Counted from the first letter of the stretch, positions 1-10,096 are shown. The stretch: 64,000 nt of DNA from an uncultured Moraxella sp. (GCA_943908425.1 CALTTC010000002.1:62001-126000); one strand, 5' to 3'. Translations and numbers: made by a program. Notes: a model not told the origin generated them from the sequence alone.

Positions 1-1
1 A

Positions 2-910
2 CCAGTCATCGTTCAAGCCTCTGCAGGGGCTAGAAAATACGCTGGCGCGCCATTTTTGCGTCATCTTATTTTGTCGGCTATTGAAGAATGGCCACACATT
101 CCCGTTGTCATGCACCAAGACCACGGCACCAGTCCTGCTGTCTGCCAACGCTCTATTCAATTAGGATTTAGCTCGGTAATGATGGACGGCTCACTACGCG
201 AAGATGGCAAAACCCCCGCTGATTATGCCTACAACGTTGCTGTAACACGCGAAGTCGTTAAAATGGCTCATGCTTGCGGCGTGTCGGTGGAGGGCGAAAT
301 TGGCGTACTGGGCAGTCTAGAAACAGGCATGGCGGGCGAAGAAGATGGCGTTGGAGCAGAAGGGGTGTTAGACCACAGCCAACTATTGACCTCAGTGGAA
401 GAAGCGCGACAGTTCGTTGCCGACACTAATGTGGATGCACTAGCCATTGCGGTTGGCACAAGTCATGGGGCTTATAAGTTTACCCGACCGCCCACTGGCG
501 ATATTTTGGCGATTGAACGTATCAAAGAAATTCATGCAGCCCTACCAAATACTCATTTAGTTATGCATGGCTCAAGCTCAGTGCCTCAAGATTGGCTACA
601 AATTATCAACGATAATGGGGGAGAGATTGGCGAAACTTACGGTGTGCCTGTTGAACAACTGGTAGACGCTATTAAGCACGGCGTACGTAAAATCAACATT
701 GATACTGATTTACGCTTAGCATCTACTGGCGCTATTCGCCGTTTTTTGAATGAGCACCCAAGCGAATTTGACCCACGTAAATACTTGCAAAAATCTATTG
801 ATGCCATGCAAGCGTTGTGTACAGAACGTTACGAAGCTTTTGGTGCTGCTGGTAACGCTGACAAAATTCGCCCGATTAGCCTAGAAAAAATGGTTGATTT
901 TTATAACTAA
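2..910 (+). CDS. fba: Class II fructose-bisphosphate aldolase, 5' end missing
   Basis: This gene runs in from the left edge: the frame is open from base 2, and the 302 residues visible lack only about the first 45-50 of the usual ~350. The enzyme cleaves fructose 1,6-bisphosphate into dihydroxyacetone phosphate and glyceraldehyde 3-phosphate (or the reverse) in cytosolic glycolysis and gluconeogenesis. Visible signatures are the metal-binding HQDHG segment, the phosphate-binding stretch around GTSHGAYKF, HGSSSVPQDW, and the C-terminal KINIDTDLR motif with the aspartates that hold the substrate. The insert between HGSSS and KINIDTD marks the long subtype usually annotated as Calvin-cycle class II. 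The TTG at base 56 is internal, not the start. A clear rho-independent terminator follows. Confidence 0.95.
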   Translation, partial: PVIVQASAGARKYAGAPFLRHLILSAIEEWPHIPVVMHQDHGTSPAVCQRSIQLGFSSVMMDGSLREDGKTPADYAYNVAVTREVVKMAHACGVSVEGEIGVLGSLETGMAGEEDGVGAEGVLDHSQLLTSVEEARQFVADTNVDALAIAVGTSHGAYKFTRPPTGDILAIERIKEIHAALPNTHLVMHGSSSVPQDWLQIINDNGGEIGETYGVPVEQLVDAIKHGVRKINIDTDLRLASTGAIRRFLNEHPSEFDPRKYLQKSIDAMQALCTERYEAFGAAGNADKIRPISLEKMVDFYN

Positions 911-928
911 TTGAACAAATAATTAATT

Positions 929-956
929 AAAGCCAAACTTAGCGTTTGGCTTTTTC
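929..956 (+). terminator. Rho-independent terminator after fba
   Basis: A nine-base-pair stem (AAGCCAAAC with GTTTGGCTT) closes a five-base loop and runs into a T tract. It lies just after the aldolase stop codon and before ruvA, so it separates the two transcripts. Confidence 0.85.
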
Positions 957-1004
957 TAAACCTCTAAAAAATTTATTTAACATAATCAATAAGGTAAATA
1001 ATAA

Positions 1005-1604
1005 ATGATAAATTTGATTATTGGAAAAATAATAGAAATAAATACAACAAATTTATGCATATTAACAAACAACAATATTGGCTATGAAATTGACACTACT
1101 ACTACTACACTTGCTAAACTACAGATTAATGATGAAGTCACCTTATGGACTTACTTGATTGTGCGTGAGGATGCACACATTTTATGCGGATTTTTAAGTA
1201 AAAATGAACGCGATACCTTTAAAACGCTTATCAAAGTATCTGGGATAGGACTAAGAATGGCATTGGCAATGCTTACGGTTATGACTCCAAGCGAGCTAGC
1301 AGCAGCCGTTGTCAGCGGTGATGATACCCGCTTAACCGCTATTCCAGGTGTGGGTAAAAAAACCGCTCAGCGCCTAATCATTGAATTAAAAGATAAACTA
1401 CATAATGTAGCAATGGCGCCAGCAAGCAATATCAATAATAACACTAGTGAGCAATTTATTCTTTTAGAAGCTGAAAGGGCGCTGATAAGCTTAGGTTATA
1501 AAGAAAAAGAAGCACAAAACGCCATCAAGTTAGCTAAAGAAGCAGGGGCGGTGGAATTGGAACCGCTTATCCGACTGGGGTTAAAAAACTTGGCAGGATT
1601 ATAG
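1005..1604 (+). CDS. ruvA: Holliday junction branch migration protein RuvA
   Basis: RuvA binds the four-way Holliday junction as a tetramer and loads the RuvB helicase for branch migration in recombinational repair. The 199 residues match the family length. The N-terminal OB domain begins MINLIIGKI. Two helix-hairpin-helix motifs follow: IKVSGIGLRMAL near residues 77-88 and IPGVGKKTAQRL near 112-123. The C-terminal third (about 145-199) is the RuvB-contacting domain and ends in the typical L.RLGLKNL. The ATG has an AAGG ribosome site 11 bases upstream. Its usual partner ruvB does not follow; instead there is an 830 bp stretch with no intact gene. Codon use in the first 40 residues is unusually A+T- and Asn/Thr-rich. 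Confidence 0.95.
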   Translation: MINLIIGKIIEINTTNLCILTNNNIGYEIDTTTTTLAKLQINDEVTLWTYLIVREDAHILCGFLSKNERDTFKTLIKVSGIGLRMALAMLTVMTPSELAAAVVSGDDTRLTAIPGVGKKTAQRLIIELKDKLHNVAMAPASNINNNTSEQFILLEAERALISLGYKEKEAQNAIKLAKEAGAVELEPLIRLGLKNLAGL

Positions 1605-2437
1605 GAGCTGTTATCAAGATATAGATAATTTTTTAGAGGTTTTTAGGCTTAAATTATTATATAAATTAGGAAATGGCAATTAAATTTGCTTGAACTTTTT
1701 GCATGACTTGCTACCGAAACTACATCAGGCTTATCAATTGTTTAACATAATCTTATTATATTATCTACTCACAAGTAAATTTTGCTTTGGAATAGCATCT
1801 TGTTTACTGAATTTTTGATGGCAAAATTACAAAAGTTATTTTACTAGCATTTGCGTAGAAGGACGTAGTTATTACGCCAGCAATAAAAAAATCTGTGTTT
1901 GGATAAATGTTTAGGCGGTTGTTGTCGGAGATACCAAAATAAATACGCCAATAGCTATTACCACAATTAGAATCAAAGAAGAGTTTATTAGAAATTAAAT
2001 CGCCTCAAAAGCATTAAAAAGTTTAGGCAAGTCATAAAGTGCCTAGAAAATAACAGGAAAATGAATGCAAAAATATTGGCAAAAAGCCCCATCTTATCAA
2101 AAAATACAAGTTTCTATTTAACTATAGCACGCCATCCAATTAGTTTAAAGTAAAGAGATAATGGGTGGAATTAGGATTTATTTACCGTAGAGCTTTAATT
2201 CTTAAAAACACTCATTTTTTACAAAATCGCTATTTAACAAAAGCTCGCTGTTATAAACTTATAATCAGGGGAAAATTTGTAGGATTTATTTAATAGAATC
2301 TTTTAAATATCAATTTAATAATACTTAAATAGGTTATAGAATAATTATTTAAATTAAATTTGCGATTTATTAAAATAATTGATACAAATTTTTAACCACC
2401 AATATCAGTACAAGCCTTAATCAAGCACCGCCAAAAG
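1605..2437. other. Long A+T-rich spacer with coding-like debris
   Basis: No intact gene is visible here. On the minus strand, a stretch from about 2042 to 1911 reads ALYDLPKLFNAFEAI, a stop, then a hydrophobic segment (SSLILIVVIAIGVFILV) and a final stop. This resembles a broken membrane protein, but I cannot name the family. The rest is stop-rich in all frames. A copy of the dispersed GATTATGTTAAA motif lies at about 1740-1752 (minus orientation). The gap sits where ruvB would be expected, but nothing in it resembles an AAA+ helicase. Confidence 0.4.
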
Positions 2438-3439
2438 CTACTCGCTTAAAAATTTATCCACCGCTTGATATTGTTCGGCAGTCGTTGTGCAGCCATACAT
2501 CATTTGGCGAAAAGCGTTGGCGTTGGCGATACCATTGGTATACCAAGCAATATGCTTGCGGGCGATACGACAACCAGAATATTCACCATAGAATTGATAA
2601 AGTTCGTTTAAATGTTGCAACACAATAGCACGCAGTTCTTGCACGGTGGGTGGTGGTAGCAATTCTTTTGTTGCCAAAAAATGGGCAATATCGCGAAAAA
2701 TCCACGGTTTACCTTGTGCAGCGCGCCCAATCATAATCGCATCAGCGCCTGTTTGTTGCCAAACCTGTAGGGCTTTTTGGGGACTGTCAATATCGCCATT
2801 AACGATAATGGGTATCTTAACCGTTTCTTTGACTTGGCGAATCAGTTCGTAGCGCGCTTCACCGGTATAAAAGTCCTCACGCGTGCGTCCGTGGATAGCT
2901 AAAGCTTGAATGCCGACGCTTTCGGCAATTTGGGCGACACGCACAATATTTTCTTGCCCATTGGCAAAGCCTAGGCGGGTTTTGAGCGTAACCGGCACAT
3001 CAACAGCATTGACGACGCTATCTAGCAAGCGTTCTACCAATGCCGCGTCCTGTAAAAGCGCCGAACCTGCCAGTTTACGACAAACCTTTTTAGCAGGGCA
3101 ACCCATGTTAATATCCACAACCGCCGCACCATTTGCCACTTGAAAGCGCGCGGCTTCTGCTAATTTATGCGGTTTACTACCAGCAATTTGGGCACAAATT
3201 GGCGCAATTTCTCCGGTAAAATTAGTGCGGTAAAGCGATTTTTGCCGCGCATAAAGCGCCGTATCTGCGATAATCATCTCGGAGATGGCATAGCCTGCAC
3301 CAAACGATTTGCATAAACGGCGAAAAGGATTATCGGTCACGCCTGCCATTGGAGCCACAATCAAGCGATTAGCAATCGTTGCATTGCCGATAGCTAGTGG
3401 TGATAATAGATGAGGTGCTTCTAAAGAGGTGCTCGGCAC
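2438..3439 (-). CDS. dusB: tRNA-dihydrouridine synthase B
   Basis: DusB is an FMN enzyme that reduces uridine to dihydrouridine in the tRNA D-loop (U17 in E. coli). The 333 residues show the FMN-binding APMAGVTDNPFRRL near residue 30, the NMGCPAKKV active-site loop with the catalytic cysteine near residue 114, KTRLGF, AIHGRTREDFYTGEA, the VNGDI strand and the phosphate-binding MIGRAAQGKPW. These belong to the DusB subgroup rather than DusA or DusC. In enterobacteria dusB is followed by fis; here the downstream side is the spacer after ruvA, and no fis is present. A tandem heptamer array lies about 75-125 bases upstream of the start and could influence its promoter. Confidence 0.95.
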   Translation of the reverse strand: MPSTSLEAPHLLSPLAIGNATIANRLIVAPMAGVTDNPFRRLCKSFGAGYAISEMIIADTALYARQKSLYRTNFTGEIAPICAQIAGSKPHKLAEAARFQVANGAAVVDINMGCPAKKVCRKLAGSALLQDAALVERLLDSVVNAVDVPVTLKTRLGFANGQENIVRVAQIAESVGIQALAIHGRTREDFYTGEARYELIRQVKETVKIPIIVNGDIDSPQKALQVWQQTGADAIMIGRAAQGKPWIFRDIAHFLATKELLPPPTVQELRAIVLQHLNELYQFYGEYSGCRIARKHIAWYTNGIANANAFRQMMYGCTTTAEQYQAVDKFLSE

Positions 3440-3513
3440 GGTGTCTTTGCCTTAAAATTATTATATTTTATCACGTTAATAAGCATGGAGCAAAATATGC
3501 GACTAAACTACTT

Positions 3514-3566
3514 ATTATCAATTATCAATTATCAATTATCAATTATCAATTATCAATTATCAATTA
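3514..3566. repeat. Tandem heptamer array (ATTATCA)7
   Basis: Seven perfect head-to-tail copies of ATTATCA fill 3514-3562, followed by a partial unit. Read on the minus strand the unit is TGATAAT, which equals one half of a Fur box. The array lies in the spacer between dusB and xseA, 75 bases upstream of the dusB start. Perfect short tandem repeats of this kind change copy number by slipped-strand mispairing. Nothing in the sequence proves a regulatory effect. Confidence 0.95.
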
Positions 3567-3873
3567 AACAGCTTACCCCAAATTAAATTTTATTACAACA
3601 TTTATTAATACAATTTTGACAGATAAATAAAATCATTAAAGAATTAAAAGCAAAACCGTTAATATATTTAAACGTTGATATTAAAAAACAATATAATTTA
3701 CCAAATTAAAAATTTTAAAATCTTTAGGGCTATCTACCGTAATCAGCTAAAAAAGGCTTGAGTTAAGGGTAAATCTAGTGCTTGGGTTACTTGTTAGATA
3801 ATTTTGCAGGAAGCCTAAAATTTTACTAAATAAAGATAGTGCTTATAAATTCCAAAAAAGCTAAATAAACACG
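3567..3873. other. A+T-rich spacer between dusB and xseA
   Basis: This stretch holds no open frame of note, no clear hairpin and no recognisable element. It is downstream of xseA and upstream of the heptamer array. Confidence 0.6.
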
Positions 3874-5166
3874 TTATACCTCGTCTGCCAAAACTTGCAC
3901 ACGTACCGCACCATCGGCAAAATTAACGGTTAATTCATCGCCAATATGTAGTTGCGCACGCCTTGTAATACTCACTTCCCCCTTATGCACGAAGGCATAA
4001 CCACGCTGTAGGGTTGTACGTGGATCGTATGTCATGATAATCGCTTGCAAATGCTTGGTGTGTTGCTTAGCCAGCGCTAGATGGTGCTGATAGGTCAGTA
4101 ATTGACGTTGCAAAAATGCTCGCTCTTGGTGCAACAACTGCGTGCTATGCTCACGAATCGCCACAATATCTGCCTGCAAGCACTCACGCTCATGCGTTAG
4201 ATGATAATTGCTCGCCAACTTAACAGTATCCATAAGCGCTGAATGCGTCTGCATCCGCTCCGTTACATAATGCTGAGAAGCACGGCTGATGGTCTGCCAA
4301 TATGTCTGCGCACCTTGCCATCGCGTGAGCAAATATTGCCAAAGGGCGGCGATGACCTTAGATGGCGTACCAAAAGCAGTATGCGCGACCTCGTCTAATA
4401 AGGTAGTATCGCGCTCATGCCCAATACCTGTCCACACCACACGCGGACATTCGGCAATTAACGCCGCCAATTCATAATCGTTCAAATACGCCAAATCGCC
4501 CACCGCGCCACCACCACGAATGATAACTACTAAATCAGCGTTATTATCCGCTACAATGTCTTGAAGGCGTGCGCGTAACTCACTCGGTGCTTGATTGCCT
4601 TGAAAAGTGGCATAATAATAACTAAAATTACACACGCCACAAGACTGCAAGACATCTGCCTGCGCCTGAAAATCGCCCAATCCTGCGGCGTTTTTAGGGG
4701 TAATAACGGCAACATGTTGTAAATCAAAAGGTAGTTCGTGCTGTTTGTTTAGAGTTAAAAGCCCATTATCCTGTAAAGCTTGCACCATCTGCTGATAAGC
4801 CGCTGCCAGCACCCCAAGTGTGTAGTCTGGATTGATATCACTGATATTGAAGGCAAAGCCATATTGTGGATGAAAACTTGCCCGCCCACACAGCATAACT
4901 TGCATATTAGCGCTCGGCAATCCACCCGTTGCTGCCGCAAAACGCGCCATCACCGCTTCTGCCTTAAAGCGCCACAAAGTCGCCCGACAGCTGGCACTCA
5001 CGCCATCATCTGTTTTATCAGCAAGCTCTAGATAATAATGTCCGCCTTTACTGCTAATTGCACGAATTTCCGCCACTACCCACACGTCATAAGCGAACAG
5101 CTCACTTACCGCGCTTTTTACGGTCGTTAAATATTGAGTCAAAGTCACAAAATTAGTCTTGGGCAT
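3874..5166 (-). CDS. xseA: Exodeoxyribonuclease VII large subunit
   Basis: XseA forms the catalytic core of exonuclease VII, which degrades single-stranded DNA into oligonucleotides with XseB. I place the start at the ATG at 5166 (MPKTNFVTLTQYL, 430 residues); the frame also opens upstream at a TTG, but that extension has no family resemblance. The order is an N-terminal OB-fold (about residues 8-105, with GGHYYLELAD), the catalytic domain (about 120-330, with PKNAAGLGDFQ, RGGGAVGDLAYLND and GIGHERDTTLLD), a long coiled-coil, and a C-terminal segment with DPRTTLQRGYAFV. xseB is not adjacent. The gene is divergent from the glutamate dehydrogenase gene and shares its upstream spacer. Confidence 0.95.
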   Translation of the reverse strand: MPKTNFVTLTQYLTTVKSAVSELFAYDVWVVAEIRAISSKGGHYYLELADKTDDGVSASCRATLWRFKAEAVMARFAAATGGLPSANMQVMLCGRASFHPQYGFAFNISDINPDYTLGVLAAAYQQMVQALQDNGLLTLNKQHELPFDLQHVAVITPKNAAGLGDFQAQADVLQSCGVCNFSYYYATFQGNQAPSELRARLQDIVADNNADLVVIIRGGGAVGDLAYLNDYELAALIAECPRVVWTGIGHERDTTLLDEVAHTAFGTPSKVIAALWQYLLTRWQGAQTYWQTISRASQHYVTERMQTHSALMDTVKLASNYHLTHERECLQADIVAIREHSTQLLHQERAFLQRQLLTYQHHLALAKQHTKHLQAIIMTYDPRTTLQRGYAFVHKGEVSITRRAQLHIGDELTVNFADGAVRVQVLADEV

Positions 5167-5333
5167 AGTAAGCAATAGGGCGGTTAATGGGTTATTGTAG
5201 CATTTTTTTGGGCTCTTTCTCAAACACGATAAAAAACATTGAACACGGCGCTAAAGTATATAAACAAAATTTAATTGCTAATCGGCGCAATTTGCGTTAC
5301 ATTAGCATAATTTTATGTAAATAAGGACACCCA

Positions 5334-8300
5334 ATGTCGCTATACATTGACCAAAGTACGCTTGATACGCTTGTCGCACAAGCCTTGCCCACCGTATCCG
5401 ATGCCCACAAGGATGCCTTTCAGCAATTTATCTATAGTTATTATAAAACGCTATCGCAAGCTACCTTTGAAGAAAGCGAGCCTGCGTTATTGGCAGGGCG
5501 AGCCTTAGCACACTTTGCTTTGTGGCAACGTTACAATGAACAAGGTAATGCACAGATTGTGTTGAGCAACGAAGGCGATGTCACCGTGTTACAAATGGTC
5601 GCCAAAGACCGTCCTTTCTTGTCCGATACGCTTCTCATGAGCCTAGACAAACAAGGCGTCAATGTCTATGAGCTTGCCAGCACCATTATTACGCCAGATT
5701 TAACTGTCGCTCCCCAAAGTAGCCTAAACGCTAACAACACCGCCTTGATTACCATTATCATGTATCAACAGCAAGATTTGGAGAGCATTAAAGTTGCACT
5801 GCTAGATAAAATTGCAACTTTAGATATGATTGTAAGCAACTACCACGCTATGCAGAGTAAATTACAAGCGGTGCGTAGCGAACTTGCCAGCCAGTCATTG
5901 CCCGACAGTGAGCACAGTAGCTATGAAATCTTATCGTTTTTAGATTGGATTGACAATAACTTTATTTTTATGGGTTACCGCGAATACCGCTTTTATGATA
6001 GCGATGGCAAAAAAGAGCTGTATTCTGTGGGCGGAACAGGGCTTGGACTGCTCGCTGGACAGCAAGAAGACACCTTATCAGAGAGTTTTCACCGTCTGCC
6101 AGAGACCCTAAAGCATCTATTAACCTTACCACGCGTCTTGTTACTATCTAAGTCGGCGCACTTATCACCCATTCATCGCCCTGTCTATATGGACTTTTTG
6201 GGCGTACAAAAATTTGACGATAACGGACAAGTGATTGGTGAATATCGCTTCTTGGGTCTACTAACTTCGCGTGCTTATCAAACGCAAGTGAGTGATATTC
6301 CCTTGTTGCGTGAAAAGGCGCAAAGCATTCTTGCCAAAACGGGACTTGTCAAAAATTCTCACGCCTATACCAAGGTTGCCCACGTGATTAACACCTTACC
6401 GCGCGATGACCTGTTTCAAGGTGGCATCGATGAGCTAACGCCTATTGTGGTCGGTATTGCAGGTCTACAAGACAAAAATACCTTACGTCTATTTGCGCGC
6501 ACTGACCATTATAACCGCTTTGTCTCGTGCTTGGTTTATATCCCCAAACATAAATTTGACACCAAATTGCGTATGCAAATTCAAGATACGCTCATGCAAG
6601 CATTTAATGGCACGTCATCGGCGTTTACCACCGACTTTAACGACTTGCACCATACCCGCGTGCACTTTCACATTCGTACCACAGCAGGGCAAATCAATAG
6701 CGTAGACTTGCCAAGCCTTGAACAAAAACTTGCCACGTTAATGCACGATTTTGGCGATGAATTTAGCAAAATTGCAAGAAGCCAAAAACAGTCTAAAGCC
6801 TTAATTGAGAAAATTCTACCTAGCATTCCGCTCTCTTATCAAGAAAAATTTAGCGTCAAAACAGCAATTAGCGATGGTACAAGGTTACTGCAAGTACAAA
6901 ATGACCCCCTATGGTATATGCATGAAGTACAATCGGGTGATGATAGCGAGCTGATTTTAAAAGTATATGGCAAAGACACGCCTGCTACTTTGTCACAGAT
7001 TTTGCCGATGCTTGAGGATTTTGGTGTCAATGTCTTAAGTGCGCAAACCTATGAATTTGCAGGCGTAGCGCGCTGGCTACAAGTCTATCGTTTACACCCT
7101 GAAACAACCGCCTTAGACAGCGAAGTCGCCTTACCACAGATGGAGGAGGCGCTTGGCGCGATATGGTCAGGGGTGCTAGAAAGCGATAAATTAAATACGC
7201 TTATTTTAACGAGTAAGCTTGATGGCTTTGATGTGCTTGTTTTGCGCGCTTTATCGCGCTATATGATTCAAGCCACAGCACCATTTTCGGTTGATTATAT
7301 CCACGACGCCTTACTGGATAACGTTGCCATTACTGAGCAACTCATTGCTTTATTCCACGCTAAATTTGACCCCAATCAGCAACAAGACACGAAAGCATTA
7401 CTAGATGGTATAGAAACAGCGCTTGCACAAGTTAAAAGTCTAGATGAAGATCGCATTATCCGCTGGCTTTTAGAGCTGTTACAGGCGACGTTACGCACCA
7501 ACTTCTACCAAGTTGATGAAATGGGTGCGCGTAAAGATCGCTTGTCCTTTAAATTTCAAGCAAGTAAGATTGCGGGTTTACCAAAACCTAAGCCCATGTT
7601 TGAAATTTATGTCTATTCGCCACAAACAGAAGGCGTGCACTTGCGTGGTGGCAAGGTCGCCCGTGGCGGTCTGCGTTGGTCTGACCGCATGGAAGACTAC
7701 CGCACGGAAGTGTTGGGCTTAGTCAAAGCACAAATGGTCAAAAACGCGGTGATTGTTCCTGTGGGCTCCAAAGGCGGTTTTGTCGTCAAGGATAAAAGCC
7801 AACAAGGCGACCGCGAAGCTTGGCAACAAGCGGGTATTGCCTGTTACAAGACTTATATCCGTGGCTTGCTAGATTTGACCGATAATTTGGTGGACGGTAA
7901 CATTGTCCCGCCTGCCAATACCGTACGCCTAGACGAAGACGACCCCTATCTTGTCGTGGCGGCAGACAAAGGCACGGCGACGTTTTCGGACATTGCCAAT
8001 GGCTTGTCGGCAGAATATAACTTTTGGTTGCAAGATGCCTTTGCCTCTGGTGGCTCGGCAGGCTATGACCATAAAGGCATGGGCATTACCGCACGTGGCG
8101 CGTGGGAGTCGGTCAAACGGCATTTTCGCTTGCTAGGCAAAGATATTCAGCGCAAAGACGACTTTACCGTTATGGGGATTGGCGATATGAGTGGTGATGT
8201 CTTTGGTAACGGTATGCTTTTATCAAAACACATTAAGCTTGTTGCCGCCTTTAACCATTTACATATCTTTATTGACCCAAATCCTGATACCGCGGTCTCT

Positions 8301-10022
8301 TTTGCTGAACGTGAACGTCTGTTTAATCTACCACGGTCACAATGGACGGATTATGACAATAGCCTAATTAGTGCTGGCGGTGGGGTGTTCTCGCGCCAAG
8401 ACAAAGCCATTACAATTAGTCAAGAGATGAAGGCGCGTTTTGCCATTAGTGAAGATAGCTTAACGCCCAATGAATTATTACATAAGTTGTTAAAAGCGCC
8501 GGTGGATTTGTTGTGGAATGGTGGTATTGGCACCTATATTAAAGCCCATGATGAAACGCATGCAGCCGTAGGTGACCGCGCTAACGATGCCATTCGCGTG
8601 GATGGCAAAGAAGTACAGGCGCTGGTGGTTGGTGAAGGCGGTAACTTAGGGGCAACTCAACGCGGGCGTATTGAATATGCCTTGGCTGGCGGTCAAATCT
8701 ACACCGATGCCATTGATAATTCCGCGGGGGTGAACTGCTCTGACCATGAGGTGAACATTAAAATTCTACTGGGCAATGCCGTGCAACGTGGCGAGTTAAG
8801 CTTAGAAGAACGTAATGCACTGCTTGCGAGCATGACCGATAGTGTGACACAGCTTGTCTTACGCCAAAACTACTTACAGCCAGAAGCTATTGAACTATCT
8901 AATCATCAAAGCCTTGAACGTCTGGATGACAACGCGCGTTTCATGCGCTTTTTGGAGGACAACGGACGCTTGGATCGCGGTATTGAGTTTTTGCCTAATG
9001 ATAATACCCTGCAGGCGCGTAAAGCCAGTGGACAAGGGCTTACAAACCCTGAATTAGCCATTTTGTTAGCCTATGGCAAAATGTGGGTATATGATGAGAT
9101 GCTGGCAAGTGATTTACCCAATGACCCTTACTTTTTGGCGGAACTTAAAAAATACTTCCCCGATACCCTAGCCCAAGCGTACTTTGAGGATATGGTTCAG
9201 CACCGCTTACACCGCGAGATTATTTGTACTTATCTGACCAATGGGCTTGTAAATCGCTTAGGCATTGAAAACGTCTTTAGCCTATATAGCGACAACGGAG
9301 TAAGTATCGCGGACATGACTCGCGCTTATGCCGTGACTCGTGACATCTTTGCCATTCAAGTGTTGTGGGATAAGCTTGCAAGTTTAGACAACGTCGCCGA
9401 TGCCAAGGCACAATTAGCTATAGAGCTAAACATCCGTAAGCTATTAAAATCGGCGATGCAATGGCTGTTAGACAACACAAATCTTGAGGATATTGACGCA
9501 TTAGGGCAGTACTACCGCGCCAATGTTTTAGAGATTTTAGACGATGTAGCGCTACTTAGCCAGTTTGACGACGCAGCAAGCCTTGCCCAAAGTGCTGAGT
9601 TGGTAGAAGCTGGCGTAGATAAAGACAGCGCCGAGCTATTCGCCCGCTTGCCGTATTTTGTGGATGTATTGGATATTGTAGACTTAGCCAAGCGTCTAGA
9701 TACTGACAAGCAAAGCACTGCCAGCGACTATTTTGCGGTCTATGATTTGTTGGGCTTGGATAAATTGTTTATTGCCCTTGATAAGCTCCCCAAGGCAGAT
9801 TATTGGGACAGACGGGCGGCAACAGCACTTGCCAATGAACTACGCCGTACCTTGCTTAGCCTATCAGCGCAAGCCGCGAATGCTGGCGGTGTAGAAACAT
9901 GGCAAGCGGACAATACCCAAAAATTAACCGAGGTACAAGAGCAGATAGACAAGCTTGATACCTTTAATTTAGCGGCTTTGTCGGTGGTCTTAAGTCAAAT
10001 CAATGGCTTAGTCCAAGCTTAA
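5334..10022 (+). CDS. NAD-specific glutamate dehydrogenase, large type
   Basis: The enzyme oxidatively deaminates glutamate to 2-oxoglutarate and ammonia with NAD+, a catabolic route for amino acids. At 1562 residues it belongs to the ~180 kDa class known from Pseudomonas (often called GdhB) and Streptomyces. The N-terminal ~700 residues are the ACT-like regulatory part (DWIDNNFIFMGYREY near 205, DIPLLREKA near 320). The catalytic core follows at about 720-1250, with GGLRWSDRMEDYRTEVLGL, PVGSKGGFV, GIGDMSGDVFGNGML (nucleotide-binding) and GVNCSDHEVN. The C-terminal ~300 residues are helical. An AAGGAC ribosome site lies 7 bases before the ATG. It is a single-gene unit ending in a strong terminator. 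Confidence 0.95.
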   Translation: MSLYIDQSTLDTLVAQALPTVSDAHKDAFQQFIYSYYKTLSQATFEESEPALLAGRALAHFALWQRYNEQGNAQIVLSNEGDVTVLQMVAKDRPFLSDTLLMSLDKQGVNVYELASTIITPDLTVAPQSSLNANNTALITIIMYQQQDLESIKVALLDKIATLDMIVSNYHAMQSKLQAVRSELASQSLPDSEHSSYEILSFLDWIDNNFIFMGYREYRFYDSDGKKELYSVGGTGLGLLAGQQEDTLSESFHRLPETLKHLLTLPRVLLLSKSAHLSPIHRPVYMDFLGVQKFDDNGQVIGEYRFLGLLTSRAYQTQVSDIPLLREKAQSILAKTGLVKNSHAYTKVAHVINTLPRDDLFQGGIDELTPIVVGIAGLQDKNTLRLFARTDHYNRFVSCLVYIPKHKFDTKLRMQIQDTLMQAFNGTSSAFTTDFNDLHHTRVHFHIRTTAGQINSVDLPSLEQKLATLMHDFGDEFSKIARSQKQSKALIEKILPSIPLSYQEKFSVKTAISDGTRLLQVQNDPLWYMHEVQSGDDSELILKVYGKDTPATLSQILPMLEDFGVNVLSAQTYEFAGVARWLQVYRLHPETTALDSEVALPQMEEALGAIWSGVLESDKLNTLILTSKLDGFDVLVLRALSRYMIQATAPFSVDYIHDALLDNVAITEQLIALFHAKFDPNQQQDTKALLDGIETALAQVKSLDEDRIIRWLLELLQATLRTNFYQVDEMGARKDRLSFKFQASKIAGLPKPKPMFEIYVYSPQTEGVHLRGGKVARGGLRWSDRMEDYRTEVLGLVKAQMVKNAVIVPVGSKGGFVVKDKSQQGDREAWQQAGIACYKTYIRGLLDLTDNLVDGNIVPPANTVRLDEDDPYLVVAADKGTATFSDIANGLSAEYNFWLQDAFASGGSAGYDHKGMGITARGAWESVKRHFRLLGKDIQRKDDFTVMGIGDMSGDVFGNGMLLSKHIKLVAAFNHLHIFIDPNPDTAVSFAERERLFNLPRSQWTDYDNSLISAGGGVFSRQDKAITISQEMKARFAISEDSLTPNELLHKLLKAPVDLLWNGGIGTYIKAHDETHAAVGDRANDAIRVDGKEVQALVVGEGGNLGATQRGRIEYALAGGQIYTDAIDNSAGVNCSDHEVNIKILLGNAVQRGELSLEERNALLASMTDSVTQLVLRQNYLQPEAIELSNHQSLERLDDNARFMRFLEDNGRLDRGIEFLPNDNTLQARKASGQGLTNPELAILLAYGKMWVYDEMLASDLPNDPYFLAELKKYFPDTLAQAYFEDMVQHRLHREIICTYLTNGLVNRLGIENVFSLYSDNGVSIADMTRAYAVTRDIFAIQVLWDKLASLDNVADAKAQLAIELNIRKLLKSAMQWLLDNTNLEDIDALGQYYRANVLEILDDVALLSQFDDAASLAQSAELVEAGVDKDSAELFARLPYFVDVLDIVDLAKRLDTDKQSTASDYFAVYDLLGLDKLFIALDKLPKADYWDRRAATALANELRRTLLSLSAQAANAGGVETWQADNTQKLTEVQEQIDKLDTFNLAALSVVLSQINGLVQA

Positions 10023-10034
10023 ATAACCAAAAAT

Positions 10035-10067
10035 AAAAAAACCGTCTTGCACTAAGGCGGTTTTTTT
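10035..10067 (+). terminator. Terminator after glutamate dehydrogenase
   Basis: An imperfect stem formed by AAAAAACCGTC and GGCGGTTTTTT closes a short loop and ends in seven T residues. It lies 12 bases past the stop codon of the dehydrogenase gene. Confidence 0.85.
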
Positions 10068-10096
10068 ACGTTTATTATCATAAAAAGTATTGCAAC

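Noticed and set aside
3514..3566. CRISPR-like repeat
   Set aside because: The unit is seven bases with no spacers, so it is a simple tandem repeat.
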